Shown here: positions 52,208-61,191 of the stretch, in pieces
How the letters are laid out: every line of letters starts with the position of its first letter
Position numbering within the stretch: the stretch's first letter is position 1
Assembly: GCA_937927335.1 (NCBI GenBank)
Contig: CALBDU010000010.1
Span: 1-64,000, forward strand
Length of the DNA: 64,000 bases
DNA from: an uncultured Clostridium sp.
GTDB taxonomy: Bacteria; Bacillota; Clostridia; Clostridiales; Clostridiaceae
Reading direction: 5' to 3'
Translations under genes and position numbers: made by a program
Notes under the pieces: generated by a model
The model's input: only the letters and a program-made list of their open reading frames with translations
Database searches by the model: none
Told to the model about the DNA's origin: nothing

Positions 52208-52711
52208 ATGTTTAATATTGGAGATTTAGTTATTTATTCTGCTCAGGGAATTTGCAGAATTGATGACATATGTGAAAAAAATTTTCAGGGAAACAATAAA
52301 AGCTATTATGTTTTGCATCCGGTTAATAACAGTAAACTGGAGATAAGCATTCCGGTGGATAATAACAAGATAACTATGCAGGAGCTTATTAAAAGAGGTG
52401 AAGCTGAAGAAATACTTGAATCCTTCAGGTACCCTGGAATAGATTGGATAGAAATAAACACTATGCGCAATCAGGTGTATTCCGGAATAGTAAAGACTGG
52501 CAACCGCAGGGAAATTTCCAGAGTACTGAACACCCTAATGAGGGAAAAAAACAAAGTGGAGCTAAACGGTAAAAAATTTTATGAACAGGATAATAAGCTT
52601 TTAACCTCAATACAGAATATATTATTCTCAGATCTGGCAATGTCATTTGGTACTACTGCCGAAATAATTAGTGAAAAGATTAATGGGATTATCAGTGAAC
52701 AGTTATATTAA
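52208..52711 (+). CDS. CarD/CdnL-family RNA polymerase-binding protein
   Basis: The 167-residue protein has the N-terminal RNA polymerase beta-subunit-interaction (Tudor-like) domain (MFNIGDLVIYSAQGICRIDD to about residue 60) and a helical C-terminal DNA-binding part (about 65-160), as in CarD/CdnL/TRCF-N proteins, which stabilise open promoter complexes. The ATG is 8-9 bases behind AAGGAG. Control by a MarR protein is unusual for this family. It is followed by the recA remnant. Confidence 0.85.
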   Translation: MFNIGDLVIYSAQGICRIDDICEKNFQGNNKSYYVLHPVNNSKLEISIPVDNNKITMQELIKRGEAEEILESFRYPGIDWIEINTMRNQVYSGIVKTGNRREISRVLNTLMREKNKVELNGKKFYEQDNKLLTSIQNILFSDLAMSFGTTAEIISEKINGIISEQLY

Positions 52712-52738
52712 CTATGGTTGAAGGAAAGGTGTAAAATT

Positions 52739-53048
52739 ATGAATATAGATGCAGATAAGGTAAAGGCAATAGAAGTTGTAATGACCCAGATTGAAAAACA
52801 ATTTGGGAAAGGTTCTATCATGAGACTTGGTGCAGCGGGATGGCAGCCTTATAGATATGGGTGTAAATGATCAAATCATTGAAAAATCCGGGGCGTGGTT
52901 TACCTTTAGAGATATAAGACTTGGACAAGGCAGGGAAAATGCAAAGCTCTATCTTAAGGAAAATCCTCAATTAGCATTTGAGGTAGAAAATTTAATCAGG
53001 CAGAAATATAACCTGCAATTAATTAATATGGTTGAAAAGGAAGGATAA
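52739..53048 (+). pseudogene. recA: recA remnant with large internal deletion
   Basis: The first 31 codons (from ATG 52739) read as a RecA N-terminus (VMTQIEKQFGKGSIMRLG). They then run out of frame into AAGWQPYRYGCK and stop at 52868-52870. From about 52838 another frame reads RDGSLIDMGV, EKSGAWFTF, RLGQGRENAKLYLKENPQ to a stop at 53046-53048, which is the RecA C-terminal region. About 250 residues are missing, including Walker A, Walker B and both DNA loops, and the two parts are in different frames. It cannot make RecA. AAGGAAAGGTG before the ATG is intact. A functional recA is expected elsewhere. Confidence 0.88.
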
Positions 53049-53071
53049 CATAATTGGCAAGGAGGAATGTA

Positions 53072-53347
53072 ATGGAACGGTTTGTGCGAAGGAATTTTAT
53101 TCCGTCCACCGGCAGAGTTAATCTTAAAATGCTTGATATGCCGGATTGCATTGCCCTGTCTGATACCGGGAACTGCAAATGGCTTAGAATATCCAAGTGC
53201 CAGGGCACGAAATGTTCTTTTAAAAAGTCTGAGCAAGATATGCTTAAATCACTGCACCAATGGAAAATCCGCCTGGCCAGCCTGGAAATCTCAGAGCAGA
53301 CAAGAATAGCAAAAAAATATTATAGCGGTAAAATAATTTGGGATTAA
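53072..53347 (+). CDS. Small cysteine-containing hypothetical protein
   Basis: A 91-residue protein beginning MERFVRRNFIPSTGRVNL, with four cysteines in PDC, TGNC, ISKCQGTKC; the spacing C-x8-C-x7-C-x4-C could form a small metal site. The second half is charged and helical. No family recognised. CAAGGAGG (53058-53065) is 6 bases before ATG 53072. It begins 24 bases after the recA remnant and was probably the gene behind recA in one transcript. Confidence 0.65.
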   Translation: MERFVRRNFIPSTGRVNLKMLDMPDCIALSDTGNCKWLRISKCQGTKCSFKKSEQDMLKSLHQWKIRLASLEISEQTRIAKKYYSGKIIWD

Positions 53348-53389
53348 TAGATGCATGTGATTTTAAACGATAAATAAAAAAAAGCAGCT

Positions 53390-53420
53390 AGCTGAAATAT
53401 ACAGTAGCTGCTTATTTTTT
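53390..53420. terminator. Bidirectional terminator
   Basis: AAGCAGCTA (53392-53400) pairs with TAGCTGCTT (53405-53413), flanked by an A run on the left and T run on the right. It serves the converging hypothetical gene and proC. Confidence 0.88.
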
Positions 53421-54225
53421 AGCCCTTCATCAGGGAAGATTTTTTTATACATTCCTTCACACATTCTATAACTGCACTCCTAAAACCTTCCTTTTCAAGG
53501 ACAGCTACAGCTTCTATAGTAGTTCCTCCGGGAGAACAAACCATGTCCTTTAATTCTCCGGGGTGTTTTCCTGTTTCCATTACCATTCTTGCAGCGCCTA
53601 AAACTGATTGGGCAGCAAACTTATATGCCTTGTCCCTTGGCATCCCCCCTAAAACAGCTCCGTCCGCAAGAGCTTCAATAAACATGAATACATAAGCAGG
53701 GGATGAGCCGCTTACTGCAGTTACTGCATCAAACAGATACTCGGAAACCTCCTCCGCTTTACCAAAACTTTCAAACAGCTGCCTTACATAGTCAAATTCT
53801 TCATTTGTTACGCTGGAGCTTTTGCACAGTGCAGCCATTCCCTCATTAACCAATGCGGGGGTATTAGGCATAGCTCTTACAATTTTCGTTCCATTACCAA
53901 GCCGCTGTTCCAATGATTCTATGGTCTGGCCAGGTGCTATGCTGATAATAATCTTGTTTTCATTTACATAGTCTTTAATCTGGTTTAGAACTATGTTGTA
54001 AATATTAGGTTTTACTGCCAGAAAAATCAGTTCCGATTTTTTAACAAGCTCTATTGAATCTGTGGTTATCTGAGTTTTATACTGTGATGATATAAGCTCA
54101 AGTTTATTCTGGTCTAAATCAGAAACTATAACATTACTGCTCTTTGACAAATTAGATTTTATAATACCACCGATCATAGCCTGTCCCATATTTCCTGAAC
54201 CTATAAAACCAATGATCTTTTCCAT
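53419..54225 (-). CDS. proC: Pyrroline-5-carboxylate reductase
   Basis: Last step of proline synthesis: reduces pyrroline-5-carboxylate with NAD(P)H. The 268-residue protein has GSGNMGQAMIGG at the N-terminus, AVKPNIY, the catalytic-domain motif VSGSSPAYVFMFIEALADGAV and the signature SPGGTTIEAVAVLEKEGFRSAV. It is closer to the canonical enzyme than the copy at 13.3-14.1 kb. It stands alone. Confidence 0.93.
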   Translation of the reverse strand: MEKIIGFIGSGNMGQAMIGGIIKSNLSKSSNVIVSDLDQNKLELISSQYKTQITTDSIELVKKSELIFLAVKPNIYNIVLNQIKDYVNENKIIISIAPGQTIESLEQRLGNGTKIVRAMPNTPALVNEGMAALCKSSSVTNEEFDYVRQLFESFGKAEEVSEYLFDAVTAVSGSSPAYVFMFIEALADGAVLGGMPRDKAYKFAAQSVLGAARMVMETGKHPGELKDMVCSPGGTTIEAVAVLEKEGFRSAVIECVKECIKKSSLMKG

Positions 54226-54309
54226 TTACATCGCTCCTTTTAACTTTTTAACTTATTATATCACCTTAAATTTAATTAATCAATTAAATTGAGGTGAATA
54301 TTAATAAAA

Positions 54310-54441
54310 TTTACTTAAATATAATTGATTTTTCGACATTTTAAACATAAATATTAAAGATTTATGAAATTCATTTAAAATAATTTCAGGTAATTTACTT
54401 AAAATATTTAATAAATAAAGTAAAATATCTACTTAAGTGTT
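54310..54441. repeat. Three TACTTAA-containing repeats upstream of the XRE-cupin gene
   Basis: TTTACTTAAAT (54310-54320), TTTACTTAAAATA (54394-54406) and TCTACTTAAGTGT (54429-54441) share the core TACTTAA. The last one lies just before a TATACT box. They may be binding sites of the downstream XRE-cupin protein, but the sequence is AT-rich and chance is possible. Confidence 0.4.
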
Positions 54442-54481
54442 ATACTATATTCATAATTATGTTAAGAGCAGGTGTTGAAAT

Positions 54482-55054
54482 ATGAATAGAAATGTTGGAG
54501 AACAAATAAAGCTGTGCCGAATTGAAAAAAAAATGACGCTAAAGGATGTAAGTGAAAAAACGGGCTTGTCCATAGGCTATCTTTCACAACTGGAGAGGGG
54601 CCTTACCACGGTGGCATATCATACTATCGTAAAAATCGCCAAAGCCCTTGATGAGGAGTTGGATTGCTTTATTTCCAAGGCCGAAAAAAAGGGAAAATGT
54701 ATTATAAAAAGTTATGAAAAGAAAATTTCCTCTGTAGATAATAACAGGTATTTGTTTTATATGCTGTCAGACATGCTGGAGGAAAGCGAATTTCTGCCCA
54801 GGTATATTGAAATACTGCCTCAGAAAGAGAATGAGCATATAGAAATGGATTCCCATGAAGGACAGGAATTCATATATGTAATTGAAGGCGTTTTAACCCT
54901 GAATTTTGAAGATTGCAAACACGATTTGTATCCAGGGGATTCGGCACACTTCCTTTCTACTAAACCACATAACTGGGTTAACGAGACAATGCACACAGTA
55001 AAATTTATCGTAATAAATTCACCAAATATGTTCAGGGAGGATAGTAAGAAATAA
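54482..55054 (+). CDS. XRE-family regulator with cupin domain
   Basis: The 190-residue protein has an N-terminal Cro/CI helix-turn-helix (about 8-62: MTLKDVSEKTGLSIGYLSQL) and a C-terminal cupin (about 110-185: EGQEFIYVIEGVLTL, YPGDSAHFLSTKPHNWVN). Such proteins sense small amino acid- or amine-like ligands. It lies just upstream of the glutamine synthetase gene on the same strand and probably regulates it and itself (inference). Confidence 0.87.
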   Translation: MNRNVGEQIKLCRIEKKMTLKDVSEKTGLSIGYLSQLERGLTTVAYHTIVKIAKALDEELDCFISKAEKKGKCIIKSYEKKISSVDNNRYLFYMLSDMLEESEFLPRYIEILPQKENEHIEMDSHEGQEFIYVIEGVLTLNFEDCKHDLYPGDSAHFLSTKPHNWVNETMHTVKFIVINSPNMFREDSKK

Positions 55055-55133
55055 ATTTTAAAAAATGTTGCATAATTTTCTATAAAGTAATATAATAATT
55101 AAATATTAAGTGAATAATTTAAAAAGGCAACGG

Positions 55134-55182
55134 CGTCTTTAAATAGGAACCCATGGTTCTTCTATTTAAGGACGTTTTTTAT
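55134..55182 (+). terminator. Long hairpin before the glutamine synthetase gene
   Basis: CGTCTTTAAATAG (55134-55146) pairs with CTATTTAAGGACG (55162-55174) with one G-U pair, with an inner GAAC/GTTC stem, followed by TTTTTTATTTTG. This is a strong terminator 40 bases upstream of the next ATG. It either ends the XRE-cupin message or, if the transcript starts upstream, acts as an attenuator of glutamine synthetase. Confidence 0.8.
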
Positions 55183-55220
55183 TTTGTTTTTAAATGTATT
55201 TTAATTTGGAGGTTATTGAT

Positions 55221-57119
55221 ATGGTAAAAGATTTAATTTATGTAGTTCCTAAAACGGAACATTCAGAAGCTGCTTTGGAAAAGCTGCTCACAGAACATCC
55301 GGAAATAAGGTTTGTTTCCCTGGTAGGCATTGACCTTTCCGGTAATAGCACGGATGAAAAGATACCAGCAAAGTTATTTTTAAAGGACATACACAATTTT
55401 TTAAAGGGTGGAGTGCAGACTGACGGTTCATCTGTTGTACTTCCTGGAATAGCATCATTAAATAATGCGAAGGTGGATATGCTGGCGGATACGGAGGTTA
55501 ATTGGACAGTGGATTACAATTTTGAAAACATTGACCCAAATACCGGTAAGCCAGTGGGAACATTAAGGATACCATGCTTCCTTCATCACGAAAATACTGC
55601 CGTAGACTCAAGATCAGTACTGAGAGGCTCAGTGGAATATATGAAAAAAACACTTTTTGAGCTGTTTGAAAAATACCCGGAAGTATTAGCTGCATATGAT
55701 ATAGAATTGGGTGATATAGAAGATATAGTTGATACCTGTGCAACTGAACTTGAATTTTGGGTTAAGACACCAAATGAGAAAACAGAGGTTGAAGAGTTAT
55801 CCACATCACAGGTACTTCAGGAGCAATACTGGACAAGAACAAAAGGAGCTGTAAGGACGGCACTGGAACAGTCTCTTACACTTATGGAGGACTATGGATT
55901 GGAGCCTGAAATGGGACATAAAGAGGTTGGAGGAGTTAAGGCAAAGCTTGATGAGTCAGGTAAGTATACTCATATAATGGAACAGCTTGAAATAGACTGG
56001 AAATATTCAACGGGGCTTCAGGCAGCAGATAATGAGCTTCTTGTAAAATCAATTGTTCATGAGGTTTTCAGAAGCAATGGACTGGACGTTACGTTCCTGG
56101 CAAAGCCTATTGAGGGGGTTGCAGGAAGCGGTGAGCATACTCATTTAAGCATAGCCCTGAAGCTTAAGGACGGAAGGAAGATAAACCTTTTTGCACCAAC
56201 TAAAAAACATTATATGAGTATATTTGGTTATGCATCCTTAATGGGAATACTAAAAAATTATGAGGTAATAAATCCATTTGTATCCTCTACCAATGATTCC
56301 TTAAGGAGGCTTAAGCCTGGATTTGAAGCACCGGTATGCATAGTAACCTCACTGGGTCATTCGGTTGATATGCCATCAAGAAACAGGACAGTGCTTCTAG
56401 GGCTGGTTAGGGATGTGGAAAATCCTCTTGCTACAAGATTTGAATTGAGGTCCCCTAATCCACATACCAATACTTACTTGGCTGCAGCCACTCTATTTGC
56501 CGCTATGACGGACGGAATAAAATATGCTGTAACAAAGCGAAAATCAGAAGATGACCTTTTGGCTGAAATATCAAAAAATCCTGAGGATGGGGCTGATTAT
56601 CTTGAAAAAGGACGTGCCTACAGAAGCGAAGAAGATGTGTTTGAGGATTATACACAAGAAGAAAGAGAAAAATATTTTGGTAAAGCTCCAGCTACAGTAT
56701 ACGAAAATTTATGTGCATTGGAGTTGTTCCCTGATAAGCTGCAGGTGCTGAAGGCTTCTGGAATCCTCACAGATAAACTGATAAACAGCTTTAGAATGGG
56801 AACTATGAAAAAATGGCTTGTGGAAATCAACAGTAGAATCATTAGTAACTACACTGTAGAAATCCGCAGCTGCAAAATGCTCCATCAGTGCGACAAGGCA
56901 CTGGATCTGGATGTGGCAAACTGGATGAAAATAAATGAATTAAGACTATATTTAGTAAAGGACACTTATTCAGCCAGCAGCTTGTTTACAAGGATAAAAA
57001 CCGAGTCTGACCTTATGAATTATGGTGAGGTATCCAGGCTTCAGCTGGAGATGGATGAAAAAATGCAGGCTTTGAGAGAACTATATAACGCATATAAGAA
57101 AAATCTCTTGGATATTTAA
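55221..57119 (+). CDS. Glutamine synthetase, long clostridial form
   Basis: ATP-dependent synthesis of glutamine from glutamate and ammonia. The 632-residue protein is longer than the usual type I enzyme (about 445) and shorter than type III. Catalytic motifs are present: ATELEFW (metal glutamate, near 174), MGHKEVGG, GSGEHTHLS (near 302), NDSLRRLKPGFEAP (near 358) and RFELRSPNPHTNTYLAAATLFA. About 180 C-terminal residues form an additional helical region. ATG 55221 lies behind TTGGAGG; an upstream ATG runs from the hairpin. Regulation may involve the XRE-cupin protein. Confidence 0.88.
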   Translation: MVKDLIYVVPKTEHSEAALEKLLTEHPEIRFVSLVGIDLSGNSTDEKIPAKLFLKDIHNFLKGGVQTDGSSVVLPGIASLNNAKVDMLADTEVNWTVDYNFENIDPNTGKPVGTLRIPCFLHHENTAVDSRSVLRGSVEYMKKTLFELFEKYPEVLAAYDIELGDIEDIVDTCATELEFWVKTPNEKTEVEELSTSQVLQEQYWTRTKGAVRTALEQSLTLMEDYGLEPEMGHKEVGGVKAKLDESGKYTHIMEQLEIDWKYSTGLQAADNELLVKSIVHEVFRSNGLDVTFLAKPIEGVAGSGEHTHLSIALKLKDGRKINLFAPTKKHYMSIFGYASLMGILKNYEVINPFVSSTNDSLRRLKPGFEAPVCIVTSLGHSVDMPSRNRTVLLGLVRDVENPLATRFELRSPNPHTNTYLAAATLFAAMTDGIKYAVTKRKSEDDLLAEISKNPEDGADYLEKGRAYRSEEDVFEDYTQEEREKYFGKAPATVYENLCALELFPDKLQVLKASGILTDKLINSFRMGTMKKWLVEINSRIISNYTVEIRSCKMLHQCDKALDLDVANWMKINELRLYLVKDTYSASSLFTRIKTESDLMNYGEVSRLQLEMDEKMQALRELYNAYKKNLLDI

Positions 57120-57122
57120 ATG

Positions 57123-57170
57123 TTAAAACCGCATTAGTGTAAAAACTGATGCGGTTTTAATTTTCTCCTT
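57123..57170 (+). terminator. Terminator after the glutamine synthetase gene
   Basis: TTAAAACCGCATTAGT (57123-57138) pairs with ACTGATGCGGTTTTAA (57145-57160), one G-U pair, followed by TTTTCTCCTT. Confidence 0.88.
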
Positions 57171-57296
57171 AAATTGGCATTGTCCCATGCAGTTTTTGTT
57201 ATTTAAATAAAGGTTTTTTTAGCCTTTTGTAGAATATTTAGTATAATAATGCTTGAAAATTATTATATATAAAAATATACATGCTTTGGAGGAATT

Positions 57297-59339
57297 ATGA
57301 TGAAATATTTTAAGAAAAAAACAGCGGTAATAATGGCTATATGCTTTTTTATTTCATTATTTAATATTTTTACCCCGGATATAGCTGGAGCTGATGAAAA
57401 TGAATATACCTCTAAGGTTGATGTTGTGTTTTTAGTGGATTCCAGTAAATCAATGATGGCCAGCGATCCCCAGGGAATTTCTGCTGAAGCTATGAAGATG
57501 TTTATTGATATGTGCCACATCAAAGGGGACAAGGGCGGAATGGTGGCATATTCAGGTGATATCATCAAAGAATTCCCATTGAGCTACATGAACTCTGACG
57601 TGGATAAGACAGCTCTTAAAAACACATTAACAAATATTCAGCTGGGAGACTGGACGGATATAGGGCTGGGTTTGAAGAGAGCAGTTTCCATTTTAAAGAA
57701 TGGACATGACGAAAAAAATAAGCCCATAATAATATTGCTTTCAGACGGGAAAAATGACCCTCAGAGAAATAAAGCTGCTTCTTTGGATGATCTGGCTTCG
57801 GCACTGAATGAGGCTAAGGTTCAGAATATTCCTGTATATACAATAGGCCTCAATGCTGACGGCTCTGTTGATAAAAATCAGCTTGAACTGATATCAGGGG
57901 AAACTGGCGGCAGAAGCTTTATAACTTCCTATGCAAAGGAACTGCCGCAGATTTTACGGGATATATTTGCTGATAATTTTAGTCTTAAGATTTCACAGCA
58001 GAATACTATTACAGGCAATAATGATTATCAAGATGTTGCTATAAACATTCCTGACTCAAATGTTGTAGAAGCCAATATTACATTATTATCATCAAATCCT
58101 GTTGAAATTAAACTAATTGACAGTACAGGAAAAGAGGTTAATGTACCCTCCGGAAAGGTGCTTTATACCAGGTCAGGAAAGTACTCCATGGTGAAATTAG
58201 TGTCACCGGAAAAAGGGAGCTGGACACTTAAAGTTAAAGGTACTCCTGGAGACCAGATAGATATAAGTTTGATTTCAAATTATGATTTTAAAACTATAAT
58301 GAATTTGAAACCGGAAACTGACATTCATAAAGGAGACAAGATTAACGTAACGGCATTTATAGAAAGCAATGGAAAGATGCTTGAGGATAAAGAATTTATC
58401 TCCACTCTTAAGGCGGCTGTACTAATGAAAAACCTGTCCAATGGCAAGGTTCAGGAATTACCATTAACAGAGAAGGACAATGAATTTTCAGGTGAAATAA
58501 CAGTCCCAGACGATAACAACTATGAAATAGCCGTAAAAATAGAAGGCACAAGCTTTGTAAGACAAAGCGCAGCTAAAATAATAGGTGCTGTTAACAGAGC
58601 GCCTGTAAGTGGAAATAATAGCGGAACCATTATATTGTGGAGTAAAAACATTAAAAGTGTAAATCTTGCGGAATACTTTAAGGATCCTGATAATGATAAA
58701 TTAAAGTATGAGGTTTCTTCCTCTTCCATGGACACCTTAAATATGAAGGTTAATGGAGATAGGTTGGAATTGCAGGGGAGAAAGTGGGGTTCTGACAGGA
58801 TAACCCTTATTGCTGAGGATGGAAAGGGTGGAAAAATCAGCAGGGACATAACTGTAAAGGTATGGTTTATGATTTACATTTTGCCTTTTATAGCGGCAGG
58901 CTCTTTAATAATAATTATATCTGCTCTGATTATTAAAAAACGAAATGCTGAAAAAAAGATAACTGCAGCCGGGCAAATGATGCTGCAGGTTAAGGATAAT
59001 GAAACAGGCAATGTAAGCGAACCCTTTTATAAGGACCTGGATAGCCTTGGACATCAATTTTCAATTCATGTTCTTCTAGATTTAAAACCTGATTATGAGG
59101 ATACCGCAAAGATACTTCTAAGGGCAGTAAAAGATGACAGGCTGTTGCTTATAAATAATTCCAGATTCGTTATAGAATTTCAGGGAGGGCCTGTAAATGC
59201 CTCAAAGGGATTTTCAATAAAAAATAATGATAAAGTTGAAATTGTCATGGATAATAGAATAATATCCATGAAGTATTATAGGTGGAACAGTACTATATTC
59301 GTGGAATCATTATTTCAGGATATACCTGATAACGAATAA
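57297..59339 (+). CDS. Membrane-anchored von Willebrand factor A domain protein
   Basis: The 680-residue protein has a signal peptide (1-28), a vWA domain (about 38-225) with a complete MIDAS: DSSKS, threonine in GDWTDIG and aspartate in LLSDGKND. Beta-rich extracellular modules follow (about 230-510, with a late cadherin/Ig-like PDNDKLKYEVSSS and EDGKGGKISRDITV). One membrane helix lies at about 525-545, and a cytosolic tail of 130 residues follows that looks like an FHA-like beta sandwich (tentative). The MIDAS predicts metal-dependent protein binding outside the cell. A lipoprotein gene follows after 18 bases. Confidence 0.8.
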   Translation: MMKYFKKKTAVIMAICFFISLFNIFTPDIAGADENEYTSKVDVVFLVDSSKSMMASDPQGISAEAMKMFIDMCHIKGDKGGMVAYSGDIIKEFPLSYMNSDVDKTALKNTLTNIQLGDWTDIGLGLKRAVSILKNGHDEKNKPIIILLSDGKNDPQRNKAASLDDLASALNEAKVQNIPVYTIGLNADGSVDKNQLELISGETGGRSFITSYAKELPQILRDIFADNFSLKISQQNTITGNNDYQDVAINIPDSNVVEANITLLSSNPVEIKLIDSTGKEVNVPSGKVLYTRSGKYSMVKLVSPEKGSWTLKVKGTPGDQIDISLISNYDFKTIMNLKPETDIHKGDKINVTAFIESNGKMLEDKEFISTLKAAVLMKNLSNGKVQELPLTEKDNEFSGEITVPDDNNYEIAVKIEGTSFVRQSAAKIIGAVNRAPVSGNNSGTIILWSKNIKSVNLAEYFKDPDNDKLKYEVSSSSMDTLNMKVNGDRLELQGRKWGSDRITLIAEDGKGGKISRDITVKVWFMIYILPFIAAGSLIIIISALIIKKRNAEKKITAAGQMMLQVKDNETGNVSEPFYKDLDSLGHQFSIHVLLDLKPDYEDTAKILLRAVKDDRLLLINNSRFVIEFQGGPVNASKGFSIKNNDKVEIVMDNRIISMKYYRWNSTIFVESLFQDIPDNE

Positions 59340-59357
59340 GTTAAGGGGGTTGGTATT

Positions 59358-60440
59358 ATGGCAATAAAATATAAAAAAATTACTGCCATCGCTGCAGTAA
59401 CCGTGCTGCTTCTAACTGGATGCATGTCTAAAGATGTAGGCAACAGCGGAAGTCCAACTATGGAAAACAGTGTAGAGAAGAAATATAAAGCAGCTATAGA
59501 CTCCTACTTAAAAGAGATTCCGGCAAAGCAGCCTAAAACATCGGAATCTGCAGACAGCCAGAAGAAAATTGTGGATAATATGGTTCAGCTTTATAATCAG
59601 AAAGGATCCTCCAGGGAAATTAAACTTTTATATGATAATGGTATAGATAAATTATCAGCAGACCAGGCTGACAAATTTACATTTTACGCGGTTGCTGCCC
59701 TTGTTGGAAACAGCAATAATGATTATATCTATGTGGAAAAATACAATACGGACACAGAATTTATTGAAAAATTCACAAAAGAAGCTAAGAGCGTAAATAA
59801 TAAATATTCAAAGTTAAATAATGTAGTTGAAAAAATTCAGGAGCCTGAGATTAAGGACGTAGTGCTCAGTGCTAAAAGCCAGGGTTATTATGTGGCCTGG
59901 TCAGAAGGAATGTTTTACTATAAGGTTGACTTTACTGAATTTGCAAAATACAGGCTCTATTTTTCTAAGCCTATGGCTTCACTTATTGAAACAATGGCAT
60001 TTGAAAGTATGGATCCTCTGGCTTCAGATGCAGCTTTTGTAGTCAGCCTGGACACTTTGGCGGCACGTACCTATGAAATTGAAAAATTGCTGAATAATTA
60101 TAAGGGCACAAAGTACGAAAAGTATCTGGCTATAAAGTATAAAGACTATATGACCATGTTGTTCTTTGGAGTAAACAATACACCTAACTTCAACTATAAT
60201 ACAGGTAAAATAAACGATAATGCCCTTGCCATGTTTAAGGAAATACAAACCATTGATGGAATGTTTACATCAGAACTGGTTAAGAAATTTAATTCAGCTG
60301 TTGATGCTAATGGTGGAAAGCTTGATAATTCTGTTAGAGAAAAGGCCGGTGATATACTAAAGGAAATAGATACAAAGTATGGCTTTACAGAAAGTGACAT
60401 TGGGGAATATAGACAATGGCAAATGGGAGATATAAAGTAA
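59358..60440 (+). CDS. Lipoprotein of unknown function
   Basis: The 360-residue protein has a signal peptide with lipobox LLTGC (Cys22) and is otherwise helical and charged, without recognisable domains. A segment EKYKAAIDSYLKEIPAKQPKTS-like linker follows the lipid anchor. AAGGGGG precedes the ATG. It is in one transcript with the vWA protein and is a candidate partner of its extracellular domain. Confidence 0.75.
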   Translation: MAIKYKKITAIAAVTVLLLTGCMSKDVGNSGSPTMENSVEKKYKAAIDSYLKEIPAKQPKTSESADSQKKIVDNMVQLYNQKGSSREIKLLYDNGIDKLSADQADKFTFYAVAALVGNSNNDYIYVEKYNTDTEFIEKFTKEAKSVNNKYSKLNNVVEKIQEPEIKDVVLSAKSQGYYVAWSEGMFYYKVDFTEFAKYRLYFSKPMASLIETMAFESMDPLASDAAFVVSLDTLAARTYEIEKLLNNYKGTKYEKYLAIKYKDYMTMLFFGVNNTPNFNYNTGKINDNALAMFKEIQTIDGMFTSELVKKFNSAVDANGGKLDNSVREKAGDILKEIDTKYGFTESDIGEYRQWQMGDIK

Positions 60441-60441
60441 G

Positions 60442-60481
60442 GGAGCTGTACCAGCATGTTCTGGTACAGCCTTTTCTTTTA
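60442..60481. terminator. Terminator of the vWA-lipoprotein operon
   Basis: GCTGTACCAG (60444 on) pairs with CTGGTACAGC around CATGTT, followed by CTTTTCTTTT. The converging XRE-cupin gene ends next to it. Confidence 0.9.
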
Positions 60482-61036
60482 AATGTTATTGTAATAAATA
60501 ATTGTATGAAGAGTGCAACGCTCCTTGGAATTGTTTATGTAGGTATGTTCATTTTCAGCAAGGAATTTTATGGAGTCGCCTTCCTTAAGGCTGTATACAG
60601 TATCTTTCATAATTAGATCAAATTCACCTTTGCTTACATAAATGAATTCTTCCACATCCTTGTCATGGGGCTCTGAACGGTGAATACATCCAACCTCCAG
60701 ATCCACAACCATAACCTCAAATTTCTTTTTGAAGTCAAATGGAAAAGCAGGATAAACAATGTACTTGTCATTATCCTCCTTCATTGGAGCTAATTCCTCT
60801 TTTTTCACTATTGCCAGCTCATCGGGCTTTGCCTCTAAAAGAGAGGTAGAGGAAATGTGAAGTCCATTTGCTATTTTCCACAATGTAGAAATGGAAGGAT
60901 TGGTTTCGCCTCGTTCTATCTGACCCAGCATACCCTTGCTTACGCCAGTCATCTCTGCAACCTTGTCCAGGCTGTAGCCCTTGCTTTTACGATAGGAATT
61001 AAGGTTATTACCTATAATTAAATTAATATTATCCAA
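60479..61036 (-). CDS. XRE-family regulator with cupin domain
   Basis: The 185-residue protein has an N-terminal helix-turn-helix (about 10-65: YSLDKVAEMTGVSKGMLGQI, ERGETNPSISTLWKIANGL) and a C-terminal cupin (about 110-180: DVEEFIYVSKGEFDLI, SIKFLAENEHTYIN). The start is TTG 61036 with GGGGAGA 7 bases upstream. It is divergent from an amino acid permease and two identical 18-bp palindromes flank the permease promoter, so it is the likely repressor or sensor. Confidence 0.87.
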   Translation of the reverse strand: MDNINLIIGNNLNSYRKSKGYSLDKVAEMTGVSKGMLGQIERGETNPSISTLWKIANGLHISSTSLLEAKPDELAIVKKEELAPMKEDNDKYIVYPAFPFDFKKKFEVMVVDLEVGCIHRSEPHDKDVEEFIYVSKGEFDLIMKDTVYSLKEGDSIKFLAENEHTYINNSKERCTLHTIIYYNNI

Positions 61037-61168
61037 AATATTCTCCCCATTTATTAATTATATTGATGTTTCGATTTACAATTATAACATAATTATATAT
61101 TAATCTCAATAAATTGAACAGGTGTATAAAATGCAAGTAAAGGATTACAGAAATTTAGAAAAACCTAT

Positions 61169-61186
61169 TGTGTAATATATTACACA
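61169..61186. promoter_or_regulatory. Operator palindrome 1 upstream of the APC permease
   Basis: TGTGTAATATATTACACA, a perfect 18-bp palindrome. It covers the expected -35 region of a promoter whose TATAAT is at 61192-61197. Confidence 0.8.
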
Positions 61187-61191
61187 TATGA

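Noticed and set aside
57176..57191. Sigma-54-like sequence TGGCAT-TGTCC-CATGC before the vWA gene
   Set aside because: The -12 half lacks TT before GC and there are no TGTA-N9-TACA sites; the gene is also more than 100 bases away.
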